64,000 nt of DNA from Streptomyces venezuelae (lineage in GTDB: Bacteria; Actinomycetota; Actinomycetes; Streptomycetales; Streptomycetaceae). The notes under the pieces were generated by a model. That model saw nothing but the letters and a program-made list of their open reading frames with translations. It was not told where the DNA came from and made no database searches. Both the position numbers and the translations under genes were made by a program. Shown here in pieces: positions 17,288-27,259 of this stretch; position 1 is the stretch's first letter, and the number at the start of each line of letters is the position of its first letter. The DNA lies in NCBI RefSeq assembly GCF_008642355.1, contig NZ_CP029193.1, positions 1,822,001 through 1,886,000 of the forward strand, read 5' to 3'.

Positions 17288-18811
17288 TTGTCAAGCAGCA
17301 ATCCGCTGCGTGACGCCGCAGACCGACGGCTCCCGCGTATCGCGGGGCCGTCGGGCCTGGTCATTTTCGGCGTCACGGGCGATTTGTCCCGTAAAAAGTT
17401 GATGCCTGCCGTGTACGACCTCGCCAACCGGGGTCTGCTGCCGCCGGGCTTCGCCCTCATCGGCTTCGCCCGCCGCGAATGGCAGGACGAGGACTTCGCG
17501 CAGGAGGTGCACGACGCCGTCAAGCAGCACGCGCGCACGCCCTTCCGCGAGGAGGTCTGGCAGCAGCTCATCCAGGGCATGCGCTTCGTCCAGGGCAACT
17601 TCGACGACGACGAGGCCTTCGAACAGCTGAAGGCCACCATCCAGGAGCTGGACAAGGCGCAGGGGACGGGCGGCAACTTCGCCTTCTACCTCTCCGTGCC
17701 CCCGAAGTTCTTCCCCCAGGTCGTCCAGCAGCTCAAGAAACACGAGCTCGCGGACGCCCCCGAGGGTTCCTGGCGGCGTGCCGTCATCGAGAAGCCGTTC
17801 GGCCACGACCTGGCGTCGGCCCAGGACCTCAACGCGATCGTGCACGAGGTGTTCGACCCGGACCAGGTGTTCCGGATCGACCACTACCTCGGCAAGGAGA
17901 CCGTCCAGAACATCCTGGCGCTCCGCTTCGCCAACCAGATGTTCGAGCCGATCTGGAACCGGTCGTACGTGGACCACGTCCAGATCACGATGGCCGAGGA
18001 CATCGGCATCGGCGGCCGCGCCGGGTACTACGACGGCATCGGCGCCGCCCGCGACGTCATCCAGAACCACCTGCTCCAGCTGATGGCGCTGACCGCGATG
18101 GAGGAGCCCGCCTCCTTCGACGCCGACGCGCTCGTCGCCGAGAAGGCGAAGGTGCTCGGCGCCGTCCGGCTGCCCAAGGACCTCGGCAAGGACACCGTGC
18201 GCGGGCAGTACGCCGCGGGCTGGCAGGGCGGCGAGAAGGCCGTCGGCTACCTCCAGGAAGACGGCATCGACCCCAAGTCGAAGACCGACACCTACGCCGC
18301 GATCAAGCTGCAGGTGGACAACCGCCGCTGGGCGGGCGTCCCCTTCTACCTGCGCACCGGCAAGCGCCTCGGCCGGCGCGTCACCGAGATCGCGGTCGTC
18401 TTCCAGCGCGCGCCGCACTCCCCCTTCGACCACACCGCCACCGAGGAGCTCGGGCAGAACGCGATCGTCATCCGCGTCCAGCCCGACGAGGGCATCACGG
18501 TGCGGTTCGGCTCGAAGGTGCCCGGCACCTCCATGGAGATCCGGGACGTCTCGATGGACTTCGCGTACGGCGAGTCCTTCACCGAGTCCAGCCCGGAGGC
18601 GTACGAGCGTCTGATCCTCGACGTCCTGCTCGGCGACGCCAACCTCTTCCCGCGCACGGAGGAGGTCGAGCTGTCCTGGAACATCCTCGACCCGATCGAG
18701 GAGTACTGGGACAAGCACGGCAAGCCCGCGCAGTACCCGGCCGGCACCTGGGGCCCGACCGAAGCGGACGAAATGCTCGCACGAGACGGACGGAGCTGGC
18801 GCCGGCCATGA
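17288..18811 (+). CDS. zwf: Glucose-6-phosphate dehydrogenase
   Basis: A 507-residue enzyme that oxidises glucose-6-phosphate and makes NADPH. The nucleotide-binding motif is VIFGVTGDLSRKKLMP and the active-site signature is RIDHYLGKE. The start is a TTG at 17288 (MSSSNPLRDAADRRLPRIAG), preceded by AAGGG about 10 bases upstream. No ATG or GTG gives the conserved N-terminus. It follows tal by 6 bases and overlaps opcA by 4, whose product activates it. Confidence 0.95.
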   Translation: MSSSNPLRDAADRRLPRIAGPSGLVIFGVTGDLSRKKLMPAVYDLANRGLLPPGFALIGFARREWQDEDFAQEVHDAVKQHARTPFREEVWQQLIQGMRFVQGNFDDDEAFEQLKATIQELDKAQGTGGNFAFYLSVPPKFFPQVVQQLKKHELADAPEGSWRRAVIEKPFGHDLASAQDLNAIVHEVFDPDQVFRIDHYLGKETVQNILALRFANQMFEPIWNRSYVDHVQITMAEDIGIGGRAGYYDGIGAARDVIQNHLLQLMALTAMEEPASFDADALVAEKAKVLGAVRLPKDLGKDTVRGQYAAGWQGGEKAVGYLQEDGIDPKSKTDTYAAIKLQVDNRRWAGVPFYLRTGKRLGRRVTEIAVVFQRAPHSPFDHTATEELGQNAIVIRVQPDEGITVRFGSKVPGTSMEIRDVSMDFAYGESFTESSPEAYERLILDVLLGDANLFPRTEEVELSWNILDPIEEYWDKHGKPAQYPAGTWGPTEADEMLARDGRSWRRP

Positions 18812-19890
18812 AGATCGACCTCACGGACACCACGTCCAGCAAGATCAACAAAGCGCTCGTGCAGGGCCGCCGCGCGATCGGCACCCCGGCCGTCGGCATG
18901 GTCCTCACCCTCGTCATCGTCACCGACGAGGAGAACGCCTACGACTCCCTGAAGGCGGCCAGCGAGGCCTCCCGCGAGCACCCCTCGCGCACCCTCGTGG
19001 TCATCAAGCGCGCCGCCCGCTCGCCCCGCGACCGCACCACCTCGCGCCTCGACGCCGAGGTCAGGGTCGGCGCGGACGCGGGCACCGGCGAGACGGTGAT
19101 CCTGCGGCTCTACGGCGAGGGCATCAACCACGCCCAGTCCGTCGTCCTGCCGCTGCTGCTCCCCGACGCCCCCGTGGTCGCCTGGTGGCCGGTGAACGCC
19201 CCGCTGGATCCCGCCAAGGACCCGCTCGGCGCCCTGGCCCAGCGCCGCGTCACGGACACGTACGCCGCGGAGCAGCCGATCCACGAGCTGACCGCGCGAG
19301 CCGAGGCCTACAGCCCCGGCGACACGGACCTGTCCTGGACCCGCATCACGCCGTGGCGCTCCATGCTGGCCGCCGCGCTCGACCAGGTCACCTGCAAGGT
19401 CACGTCGGTGCAGGTGGAGGGCGAGGAGTTCAACCCGAGCTGCGAGCTGCTCGCCATGTGGCTCGCGGACCGCCTCGACGTCCCCGTGAAGCGCACGCTG
19501 TCGGCGGGTCCCGGCCTGACCGGTGTCCGCATGGAGACCACCTGCGGTCCCATCGTGCTCGACCGCGCCGACGGTTCGCTCGCCACGCTCTCCATCCAGG
19601 GGCAGCCCGACCGCGCAGTGGCACTCAAGCGCCGCGAGGTGGCCGAGCTGATCGCCGAGGAGCTGCGGCGTCTCGACCCGGACGACACCTACGCGTCCGC
19701 GCTGAAGTACGGCGTGGACCGCCTGGGCGACCCGGCGGAGCACACGGACACGCTGCGCGACGAGAAGCCGTCCGACGACGCGAAGGCCGAGGCCGAGGCC
19801 AAGGCGGCCGCGTCGGAGGAGCCGGACAAGGACCCGGCCAAGAAGGCTCCGGCCAAGAAGACCGCGGCGAAGAAGGCGGCGGCGAAGTGA
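18808..19890 (+). CDS. opcA: OpcA, glucose-6-phosphate dehydrogenase assembly/activator protein
   Basis: A 360-residue protein beginning MKIDLTDTTSSKINKALVQ. OpcA proteins allosterically activate or assemble G6PDH in actinobacteria and cyanobacteria. The conserved core VVAWWPVNAPLDPAKDPLG and WTRITPWRSMLAAALDQV is intact. The last ~45 residues form a low-complexity tail: acidic/Ala repeats, then Lys/Ala/Pro repeats ([16 protein letters not shown]). A similar tail occurs on UvrA in this window. It overlaps zwf by 4 bases and pgl by 4 bases, so all three are coupled. Confidence 0.93.
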   Translation: MKIDLTDTTSSKINKALVQGRRAIGTPAVGMVLTLVIVTDEENAYDSLKAASEASREHPSRTLVVIKRAARSPRDRTTSRLDAEVRVGADAGTGETVILRLYGEGINHAQSVVLPLLLPDAPVVAWWPVNAPLDPAKDPLGALAQRRVTDTYAAEQPIHELTARAEAYSPGDTDLSWTRITPWRSMLAAALDQVTCKVTSVQVEGEEFNPSCELLAMWLADRLDVPVKRTLSAGPGLTGVRMETTCGPIVLDRADGSLATLSIQGQPDRAVALKRREVAELIAEELRRLDPDDTYASALKYGVDRLGDPAEHTDTLRDEKPSDDAKAEAEAKAAASEEPDKDPAKKAPAKKTAAKKAAAK

Positions 19891-20666
19891 CCGCGGCCCC
19901 GCAGCTCGTCGTCCACCGCGACAAGGAGCTGATGGCGCAGGCCGCGGCGGCCCGCCTCATCACGAAGATCGTCGACGCGCAGGCCGCCCGCGGCCACGCG
20001 TCGGTGGTCCTCACCGGCGGCCGCAACGGCAACGGCGTGCTCGCGGCGCTCGCCGCGTCCCCGGCGAAGGACGCGATCGACTGGTCGCGGCTCGACCTGT
20101 GGTGGGGCGACGAGCGGTTCCTGCCGGACGGCGACCCGGAGCGGAACTACACCCAGGCCAAGGAGGCACTGCTCGACTCGGTGCCCCTGAACCCGGCCCG
20201 GGTGCACCCGATGCCGGCCTCGGACGGCGCGTACGAGGTGGACGCGGCGGCGGAGATCTACGCCGCCGAGCTCACCGCGGCCGCGAGCCCGGAGGACCAC
20301 GGTCCGGTACCGACGTTCGACGTCCTGATGCTCGGCGTCGGCCCGGACACGCACGTCGCGTCGCTCTTCCCGGAGCTTCCCGCGGTGCGGGAGACGGAGC
20401 GCTCGGTGGTCGGCGTGCACGGCGCGCCGAAGCCCCCGCCGACCCGCGTCACGCTGACGCTCCCGGCGATCCGGGCGGCCCGCGAGGTGTGGCTGCTCGC
20501 GGCGGGCGAGGACAAGGCGAACGCCGCGGCCATCGCCCTGTCCGGCGCCGGTGAGGTGCAGGCCCCCGCGGCCGGTGCCTACGGCCGCTCGCGGACGCTG
20601 TGGCTCCTGGACGCCGCGGCGGCCTCCCAGCTCCCCCCGGAGCTGTACCCGCCGGCTGTCGCCTAG
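19887..20666 (+). CDS. pgl: 6-phosphogluconolactonase (DevB/Pgl)
   Basis: A 259-residue enzyme hydrolysing 6-phosphogluconolactone, the product of Zwf. Family features are VVLTGGRNGNGVLAALA, LDLWWGDERFLPDGDPERNY and DVLMLGVGPDTHVASLFP. The start GTG at 19887 overlaps the opcA stop. It is the last gene of the pentose phosphate operon and is followed 20 bases later by a 16-bp terminator stem. Confidence 0.95.
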   Translation: MTAAPQLVVHRDKELMAQAAAARLITKIVDAQAARGHASVVLTGGRNGNGVLAALAASPAKDAIDWSRLDLWWGDERFLPDGDPERNYTQAKEALLDSVPLNPARVHPMPASDGAYEVDAAAEIYAAELTAAASPEDHGPVPTFDVLMLGVGPDTHVASLFPELPAVRETERSVVGVHGAPKPPPTRVTLTLPAIRAAREVWLLAAGEDKANAAAIALSGAGEVQAPAAGAYGRSRTLWLLDAAAASQLPPELYPPAVA

Positions 20667-20686
20667 CGGTTCACCGCGTTACGTCC

Positions 20687-20723
20687 CTGAGGGCCCCGCA
20701 CCATCCCGGTGCGGGGCCCTCAG
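20687..20723. terminator. Bidirectional terminator between pgl and the DUF2087 gene
   Basis: A perfect 16-bp stem (20687-20702 with 20708-20723) and a 5-base loop. It follows pgl on the plus strand and overlaps the last four bases of the converging minus-strand gene, so it can serve both. Confidence 0.85.
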
Positions 20724-21214
20724 GCGTCGGCGAGGACGCGTCGGTAGCTGCTGCCGTCCTGGTCGCGGACGAGGAGGCCGTCGGTGACGCAGTATCTGCG
20801 CAGGGCCGCCGTGTCGTCGTGGACGGTGCGGAAGGCGTCGTTGACCTCGCCCTCGCTGTAGGTGCGGTCGGCGTCGAAGAGGGTGTCCGTGAGGTGGACG
20901 AGGAGTTCGTGGCGCACGACGGGGCGGACCGGTATGGCGGTGAGACGGCCGTGCGCGAAGAAGCCGGTGAGACGACGCGGCACCGTGGGACGGTCGTGCG
21001 CGTCGACGGGGTCGGGCGAGCGCCGGAAGACGGCGGAGTCGGCCCGCAGCGAGCCGTCGGGCAACCGCTCCACGAGCCCGGTGGCGAGGAGGCGGCCCAG
21101 GTGCTTGCGGGCGACGGCGGAGTCGGCCTCGCGCGCCGGCAGGTCGTCGAGGACGATCCGCGCGTACAGCCTGAGTCTCTCGGGGTCGGCGAGCGCGGCG
21201 TGCAGCTGGTCCAT
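20720..21214 (-). CDS. DUF2087 domain protein, probable transcriptional regulator
   Basis: A 164-residue protein from ATG 21212-21214 (MDQLHAALADPERLRLYARIV). The first ~70 residues look like an ArsR/winged-helix module (LARKHLGRLLATGLVERLPDGSLRADSAVFR). The C-terminal RTYSEGEVNDAFRTVHDD...RRYCVTDGLLVR matches DUF2087, often found fused to DNA-binding domains. A good Shine-Dalgarno (GGGAGGG) sits 8 bases upstream but lies inside a hairpin arm (21223-21270). The gene follows pgi on the same strand. An alternative longer start at 21280 would read through the hairpin and was rejected. Confidence 0.75.
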   Translation of the reverse strand: MDQLHAALADPERLRLYARIVLDDLPAREADSAVARKHLGRLLATGLVERLPDGSLRADSAVFRRSPDPVDAHDRPTVPRRLTGFFAHGRLTAIPVRPVVRHELLVHLTDTLFDADRTYSEGEVNDAFRTVHDDTAALRRYCVTDGLLVRDQDGSSYRRVLADA

Positions 21215-21222
21215 GACGGGGT

Positions 21223-21270
21223 CCCTCCCGGCGGGTGACAGAGCCGAAGCAGTGTCACCCGCCGGGAGGG
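21223..21270 (-). promoter_or_regulatory. 18-bp hairpin: pgi terminator that also buries the next gene's ribosome-binding site
   Basis: The arms 21223-21240 and 21253-21270 are perfectly complementary over 18 bp with a 12-base loop. In minus-strand RNA the structure lies 32 bases after the pgi stop, so it can terminate pgi. Its 3' arm ends in GGGAGGG, the Shine-Dalgarno of the DUF2087 gene, so any read-through message would have that site paired. Confidence 0.7.
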
Positions 21271-21301
21271 CCGCCCGCACCCGATTAACGCATGGCGGGA
21301 C

Positions 21302-22954
21302 TCAACGCCCGCGCAGGTCCCGGTACTTGGCGACCAGCGCCGTGGTCGACCCGTCCAGGTCGGGCACCTCGGCGCCCTCGGTCAGCGCGGGCTCGACGCG
21401 CTTGGCGAGGACCTTGCCCAGCTCGACGCCCCACTGGTCGAAGGAGTCGATGTTCCACACGGCGCCCTGCACGAACACCTTGTGCTCGTAGAGCGCGATG
21501 AGCTGGCCGAGTACCGAGGGGGTCAGTTCCTTGGCGAGGATCGTCGTCGTCGGGTGGTTGCCCTTGAACGTCTTGTGCGGGACGAGTTCTTCCGCGACGC
21601 CCTCGGCGCGCACCTCGTCCGGCGTCTTGCCGAACGCCAGCGCCTGGGTCTGCGCGAAGAAGTTGGCCATCAGCAGGTCGTGCTGGGCGACCAGGCCGGG
21701 CAGCAGGTCGGCGACGGGCTCGGCGAAGCCGATGAAGTCCGCCGGGATCAACTTCGTGCCCTGGTGGATGAGTTGGTAGTAGGCGTGCTGGCCGTTGGTG
21801 CCGGGCGTGCCCCAGACGACCGGGCCCGTCTGCCAGTCGACCTCCTTGCCGTCCCGGTCGACGTACTTGCCGTTGGACTCCATGTCCAGCTGCTGGAGGT
21901 ACGCGGTGAACTTGGAGAGGTAGTGCGAGTACGGCAGGACGGCGTGCGACTGCGCGTCGTGGAAGTTGCCGTACCAGATGCCCAACAGGCCCATCAGGAG
22001 CGGCACGTTGGACTCGGCGGGCGCCGTGCGGAAGTGCTCGTCGACGAGGTGGAAACCGTCGAGCATCTCGCGGAAGCGGTCGGGCCCGATGGCGATCATC
22101 AGGGAGAGACCGATCGCCGAGTCGTACGAGTAGCGGCCGCCGACCCAGTCCCAGAACTCGAACATGTTGGCCGTGTCGATGCCGAACTCCGACACCTTCT
22201 CGGCGTTGGTCGACAGCGCCACGAAGTGCTTGGCGACGGCGTCCTGACCCGCCTTCAGCTCGGTCAGCAGCCAGTCCCGCGCGGAGGTGGCGTTGGTGAT
22301 CGTCTCGATGGTGGTGAACGTCTTCGAGGCGATGATGAACAGCGTCTCGGCGGCGTCCAGGTCCCGCACGGCCTCGTGCAGGTCCGCGCCGTCCACGTTC
22401 GACACGAAGCGGACCGTGAGGCCGCGGTCGGTGAAGGAGCGCAGCGCCTCGTACGCCATCGCGGGGCCGAGGTCGGAGCCGCCGATGCCGATGTTGACGA
22501 CGTTCTTGATGCGCTTGCCGGTGTGACCGGTCCACTCGCCGGAGCGGACCTTCTCCGAGAAGGAGCTCATCTTGTCGAGGACGGCGTGCACGGCGGGCAC
22601 GACATTCTCGCCGTCGACCTCGACGACGGCCTCCCGCGGGGCGCGCAGCGCCGTGTGCAGGACGGCCCGGTCCTCGGTGGTGTTGATCTTCTCGCCGCGG
22701 AACATGGCGTCCCGCAGCCCGAAGACGTCGGTCGCGGCCGCCAGGTCGCGCAGGAGCCTCAGCGTCTCGTCGGTGACGAGGTGCTTGGAGTAGTCGATGT
22801 GCAGGTCGCCGACCTGGAGGGTGTACGCCGTGCCGCGCGCCGGGTCCGCGGCGAAGAGCTCTCGCAGCTGCACCTCCCCCAGCTGGTCACGGTGCTCGGC
22901 GAGCGCCGTCCACTCGGGAATCCGGTCGAGCCTGGCGCGGCTTTCTGCGTTCAT
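21302..22954 (-). CDS. pgi: Glucose-6-phosphate isomerase
   Basis: A 550-residue enzyme interconverting glucose-6-phosphate and fructose-6-phosphate, linking glycolysis to the pentose phosphate operon encoded next door. Signatures seen are [15 protein letters not shown], the family pattern [17 protein letters not shown], and GVELGKVLA near the C-terminus. It starts [15 protein letters not shown] at ATG 22954. A possible promoter upstream is TTGACG with AAGGCT 16 bases later. A strong hairpin follows at 21223-21270. Confidence 0.96.
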   Translation of the reverse strand: MNAESRARLDRIPEWTALAEHRDQLGEVQLRELFAADPARGTAYTLQVGDLHIDYSKHLVTDETLRLLRDLAAATDVFGLRDAMFRGEKINTTEDRAVLHTALRAPREAVVEVDGENVVPAVHAVLDKMSSFSEKVRSGEWTGHTGKRIKNVVNIGIGGSDLGPAMAYEALRSFTDRGLTVRFVSNVDGADLHEAVRDLDAAETLFIIASKTFTTIETITNATSARDWLLTELKAGQDAVAKHFVALSTNAEKVSEFGIDTANMFEFWDWVGGRYSYDSAIGLSLMIAIGPDRFREMLDGFHLVDEHFRTAPAESNVPLLMGLLGIWYGNFHDAQSHAVLPYSHYLSKFTAYLQQLDMESNGKYVDRDGKEVDWQTGPVVWGTPGTNGQHAYYQLIHQGTKLIPADFIGFAEPVADLLPGLVAQHDLLMANFFAQTQALAFGKTPDEVRAEGVAEELVPHKTFKGNHPTTTILAKELTPSVLGQLIALYEHKVFVQGAVWNIDSFDQWGVELGKVLAKRVEPALTEGAEVPDLDGSTTALVAKYRDLRGR

Positions 22955-23073
22955 CTCGGACTTCAGCCTTCTCTCGTACGTGCGTACGTCAATTGCCCCG
23001 CTGCACTCTCCAACCTAATCGATCAGGGAGCGGGATGAGATGTCCGAAACTGTCTCTCCGCACACGTGCCCAA

Positions 23074-23121
23074 ACAACGGAACCGGCCGGACACTTTTCG
23101 TTGTCCGGCCGGTTCCGTTGT
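23074..23121 (-). terminator. Terminator downstream of rbpA
   Basis: A perfect 20-bp stem (23074-23093 with 23102-23121) with an 8-base loop containing a T run (cttttcgt). It starts 13 bases after the rbpA stop and insulates it from pgi on the same strand. Confidence 0.88.
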
Positions 23122-23133
23122 CGTATTCACGTG

Positions 23134-23469
23134 TTAGATCTCGCCCCGCAGTTTGGCGAGCGCTTCCGCGAGGATGGCCTCCCCGTCCGCGTCGCTGCGC
23201 CGCTCGCGTACGTACGCCAGGTGCGTCTTGTACGGCTCGGTGCGCGGCGGGTCCGGCGGGTTGTCCCGGTCCTGACCTGCCGGAAAGCCGCAGCGGGGAC
23301 AGTCCCACGTATCGGGGACCTGCGCGTCGCTGGCGAAGCTCGGCTGCGTCTCGTGCCCGTTGGAGCACCAGAAGGAGATGCGCAGTCGCGGCGCGGACTC
23401 ACCGCGCTCGGCCTCGCCCATCGGCCCCGCCCCGACCCGACTTCCTCGGATCGCGTTGCCACTTGCCAC
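23134..23469 (-). CDS. rbpA: RbpA, RNA polymerase-binding transcription activator
   Basis: A 111-residue actinobacteria-specific protein that binds the principal sigma factor and RNA polymerase and stabilises the open promoter complex. Zinc ligands of the RbpA core are C35, H39, C57 and C60 (WCSNGHE, WDCPRCG). The C-terminal RTEPYKTHLAYVRERRSDADGE matches the sigma-interaction domain. It is monocistronic, with a promoter at 23511-23539 and a 20-bp terminator stem. Confidence 0.96.
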   Translation of the reverse strand: MASGNAIRGSRVGAGPMGEAERGESAPRLRISFWCSNGHETQPSFASDAQVPDTWDCPRCGFPAGQDRDNPPDPPRTEPYKTHLAYVRERRSDADGEAILAEALAKLRGEI

Positions 23470-23510
23470 GGTCGTAACTCCCTGCGTGATGGTGCTGCTG
23501 CGGGCGCCTC

Positions 23511-23539
23511 AGTTTACGTAAGGCCCAACGCGCGTCCAG
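23511..23539 (-). promoter_or_regulatory. Probable rbpA promoter
   Basis: On the minus strand CTGGAC (23534-23539) and TAAACT (23511-23516) are separated by 17 bases, a good principal-sigma match, about 42 bases before the rbpA ATG. No clear SigR-type GGAAT/GTT pair was found. Confidence 0.45.
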
Positions 23540-23628
23540 TGTTGGGAGTTACACCCCACCCCCGGACGCAAGCCCCATGATAAGCCGCGCACGCGGGCTC
23601 GCACCGGACAAGCGACCAGTGGCTGACG

Positions 23629-23865
23629 CTAGTTGTTCGCCTTCATCAGAAGGCCGAGCGCGACAATGCACGCGAACCACAGCAGACCGACCACGACCGT
23701 GATGCGGTCGAGGTTGCGCTCGGCGACGGAGGACCCGCCGACGGACGACTGCATGCCGCCACCGAACATGTCGGAAAGACCGCCGCCCTTGCCCTTGTGC
23801 ATCAGCACCAGCAACATCAGCAAGGCGCTGAAGACGATCAGGGCGATCGAGAACCCCATAACCAC
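23629..23865 (-). CDS. secG: SecG, preprotein translocase subunit
   Basis: A 78-residue membrane protein with two hydrophobic helices (FSIALIVFSALLMLLVLM and ITVVVGLLWFACIVALGLL). They are joined by the conserved SecG loop GKGGGLSDMFGGG and SSVAERNLDRIT. It is an accessory subunit of the SecYEG channel. The start may be GTG 23865 or the ATG two codons later; the extra residues make no functional difference. It lies after the gap-pgk-tpiA cluster, as in other Streptomyces, but a hairpin separates it. Confidence 0.93.
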   Translation of the reverse strand: MVMGFSIALIVFSALLMLLVLMHKGKGGGLSDMFGGGMQSSVGGSSVAERNLDRITVVVGLLWFACIVALGLLMKANN

Positions 23866-23897
23866 GGCTGGACCAACTTCCTCGGATCTGAATCGAC

Positions 23898-23933
23898 GAC
23901 GGGGGCCGAAAGCATCGAGCTTCGACCCCCGTC
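23898..23933 (-). terminator. Terminator after tpiA
   Basis: A 13-bp stem (23898-23910 with 23921-23933; one non-Watson-Crick position) lies 30 bases past the tpiA stop and before secG on the same strand. Confidence 0.65.
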
Positions 23934-23963
23934 AGGGTACGACGTAACGCCGCTAGCGCATAC

Positions 23964-24740
23964 TCACTGGTCGCCGAAGCGAACGATCTTGACGAACTCG
24001 TCCGAGTCCAGCGCCGCGCCGCCGACGAGCGCGCCGTCCACGTCGGGCTGCGCCATGATGTCGGCGACGTTCTTCGCCTTCACGGAGCCGCCGTACTGGA
24101 TGCGGACCTTGTCGGCGAGCTCCTGCGAGTACAGCTCGGCGAGGCGGCCGCGGATCGCGCCGCAGACCTCCTGCGCGTCCTCGGGGGTCGCGACCTCGCC
24201 GGTGCCGATGGCCCAGACCGGCTCGTAGGCGATGACGATGGTCTCGGCCTGCTCGGCCGGGATGTCCTTCAGGCCGCCGTCGATCTGGTTCAGCGTGTAC
24301 TGGACCTGCTGGCCGGCCTTGCGGATGTCCAGGCCCTCGCCGACGCAGAGGATCGGGGTCAGACCGTGCTTGTACGCGGCCTTCACCTTGGCGTTGCAGA
24401 TCTCGTCGGTCTCGTTGTGGTACTGGCGGCGCTCGGAGTGGCCCACGGCGACGTAGGTGCACTTCAGCTTGGCCAGCATCGGGCCCGAGATCTCGCCGGT
24501 GTAGGCACCGGAGTCCTGCGCCGAGATGTCCTGGGCGCCGTACTTGATCTTGAGCTTGTCGCCGTCGACGAGGGTCTGCACGGAGCGCAGGTCGGTGAAG
24601 GGCGGCAGGACGGCGACCTCGCAGGCCTCGTAGTCCTTGTCCGCCAGGGCGAAGGCGAGCTTCTGGACGTGGGCGATGGCCTCGAGGTGGTTGAGGTTCA
24701 TCTTCCAGTTGCCCGCCATCAGCGGGGTACGCGTAGTCAT
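23964..24740 (-). CDS. tpiA: Triosephosphate isomerase
   Basis: A 258-residue TIM-barrel enzyme interconverting dihydroxyacetone phosphate and glyceraldehyde-3-phosphate. N11 and K13 in GNWKMN, the histidine of VGHSERR, and the catalytic glutamate in [11 protein letters not shown] are all present. It follows pgk by 6 bases, forming a gap-pgk-tpiA cluster, and a hairpin follows it. Confidence 0.97.
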   Translation of the reverse strand: MTTRTPLMAGNWKMNLNHLEAIAHVQKLAFALADKDYEACEVAVLPPFTDLRSVQTLVDGDKLKIKYGAQDISAQDSGAYTGEISGPMLAKLKCTYVAVGHSERRQYHNETDEICNAKVKAAYKHGLTPILCVGEGLDIRKAGQQVQYTLNQIDGGLKDIPAEQAETIVIAYEPVWAIGTGEVATPEDAQEVCGAIRGRLAELYSQELADKVRIQYGGSVKAKNVADIMAQPDVDGALVGGAALDSDEFVKIVRFGDQ

Positions 24741-24746
24741 CAGGTG

Positions 24747-25958
24747 TCAGTTCTCCAGTGCGGCGAGGCCGGGGAGCGTCTTGCCCTCGAGGTATTCGAG
24801 GGAGGCGCCGCCGCCGGTCGAGATGTGGCCGAATGCGTTTTCGTCGAAGCCCAGGTTACGGACGGCCGCGGCGGAGTCGCCGCCGCCCACCACGGTGAAG
24901 CCGTCGCAGTTGAGCAGGGCCCGCGCGATCGCGGCGGTGCCGTTCGCGTAGTCGGGGTGCTCGGCGACGCCGACCGGGCCGTTCCAGAATACGGTCTCGG
25001 CATCGGCGATCTTGGAGGCGAAGAGCTCACGCGTCTTCGGGCCGATGTCCAGGCCCTCCTTGTCCGACGGGATCTTGTCCGCGTCGACGGTCTCGAAGTC
25101 CGCCGGAGCCTTCGTCTTCAGGTCGGGGAAGTCCGTGGAGACCAGGACGTCCACCGGAAGGACGAGCTCGACGCCGTTCTTCTCGGCGCGCTCCATGTAC
25201 TCCGTGACGGTCGGGATCTGGTCCTCCTGGAGGAGGGAGATGCCGACCTCGTACCCCTTGGCCTTGAGGAAGGTGTACGCCATGCCGCCGCCGATGAGGA
25301 GCCGGTCGGCCTTGCCGAGCAGCTCGTCGATGACGGCGAGCTTGTCGGAGACCTTGGCGCCGCCGAGGATGACGGTGTACGGGCGCTTCACGTCCTCGGT
25401 GAGCTTCTTGAGGACGCCGACCTCGGTGGCGATCAGGTATCCCGCGTAGTGCGGGAGCTTCGCCGGCAGGTCGTACACGGACGCGTGCTTGCGGTGCACG
25501 GCGCCGAAGCCGTCGCCCACGTAGACGTCGGCGAGGGCGGCCAGCTGATCGGCGAACTCGCCGCGCTCGGCGTCGTCCTTGGACGTCTCGCCGGCGTTGA
25601 AGCGGAGGTTCTCGACGACGGCGACCTGGCCGGGCTGCAGACCGTTCACCGCGTCGTGCGCGGCGGGGCCGACGGTGTCCTGCGCGAACGCGACGGGCGC
25701 GCCGAGGAGTTCACCGAGCCGCTCGGCGGCGGGCAGCAGCGAGAAGGCCGGGTCCGGGGCGCCCTTGGGGCGGCCCAGGTGCGAGGCCACGACAACCTTG
25801 GCGCCCGCTTCGGCGAGGGCCTTGACGGTCGGCAGGACGGCGCGGATGCGGCCGTCGTCGGTGATGGTGCCGTCGGCGAGCGGCACGTTGAGGTCGGCGC
25901 GGACGAAGACCCGCTTGCCGTCGACTCCTTCGGCGAGAAGTTCGTCGATCGTCTTCAT
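24747..25958 (-). CDS. pgk: Phosphoglycerate kinase
   Basis: A 403-residue glycolytic kinase that makes ATP from 1,3-bisphosphoglycerate. The N-terminal signature RVFVRADLNVPLADGTITDD and the nucleotide-binding C-terminal motif VVGGGDSAAAVRN with a nearby STGGGASLEYLEGK are intact. It is 101 bases downstream of gap, with an intervening hairpin at 25991-26030 that may partly terminate or stabilise transcripts. tpiA follows by 6 bases. Confidence 0.97.
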   Translation of the reverse strand: MKTIDELLAEGVDGKRVFVRADLNVPLADGTITDDGRIRAVLPTVKALAEAGAKVVVASHLGRPKGAPDPAFSLLPAAERLGELLGAPVAFAQDTVGPAAHDAVNGLQPGQVAVVENLRFNAGETSKDDAERGEFADQLAALADVYVGDGFGAVHRKHASVYDLPAKLPHYAGYLIATEVGVLKKLTEDVKRPYTVILGGAKVSDKLAVIDELLGKADRLLIGGGMAYTFLKAKGYEVGISLLQEDQIPTVTEYMERAEKNGVELVLPVDVLVSTDFPDLKTKAPADFETVDADKIPSDKEGLDIGPKTRELFASKIADAETVFWNGPVGVAEHPDYANGTAAIARALLNCDGFTVVGGGDSAAAVRNLGFDENAFGHISTGGGASLEYLEGKTLPGLAALEN

Positions 25959-25990
25959 GAACTGGACTCCTTGGGTGGGCTGACGCGCAA

Positions 25991-26030
25991 CAGGGCCCGG
26001 AGCGCGCGACGTTGCGCGGTCCGGACCCTG
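25991..26030 (-). promoter_or_regulatory. Hairpin in the gap-pgk spacer
   Basis: Arms 25991-26000 and 26021-26030 pair over 10 bases in minus-strand RNA (one G-U), with further inner CG pairing. Between two genes of one pathway it may be a partial terminator or an mRNA-processing barrier giving different gap and pgk levels. Confidence 0.45.
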
Positions 26031-26059
26031 TGCTCACATCTAGGTGCCTGCTCTGGTGA

Positions 26060-27100
<1,041 letters not shown>

Positions 27101-27200
27101 TTAGACGCCGGCGAGTTGTATGGGATGTCCCCGACCGCCTCCGACCCTACCTCTCTGAAGCCTCTGAGGTGACATCGAGAGGGCCCGTTGGCGGCACAAA

Positions 27201-27230
27201 GGCCCGTACCCCGCAGTAGGGGTACGGGCC
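27201..27230 (-). terminator. Terminator of the M14 carboxypeptidase gene
   Basis: A perfect 12-bp stem (27201-27212 with 27219-27230) and 6-base loop, 29 bases beyond the stop of the minus-strand carboxypeptidase gene and before the gap promoter region. Confidence 0.75.
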
Positions 27231-27259
27231 ACCGGGACCTTGGTCCCGATTACGCACTG

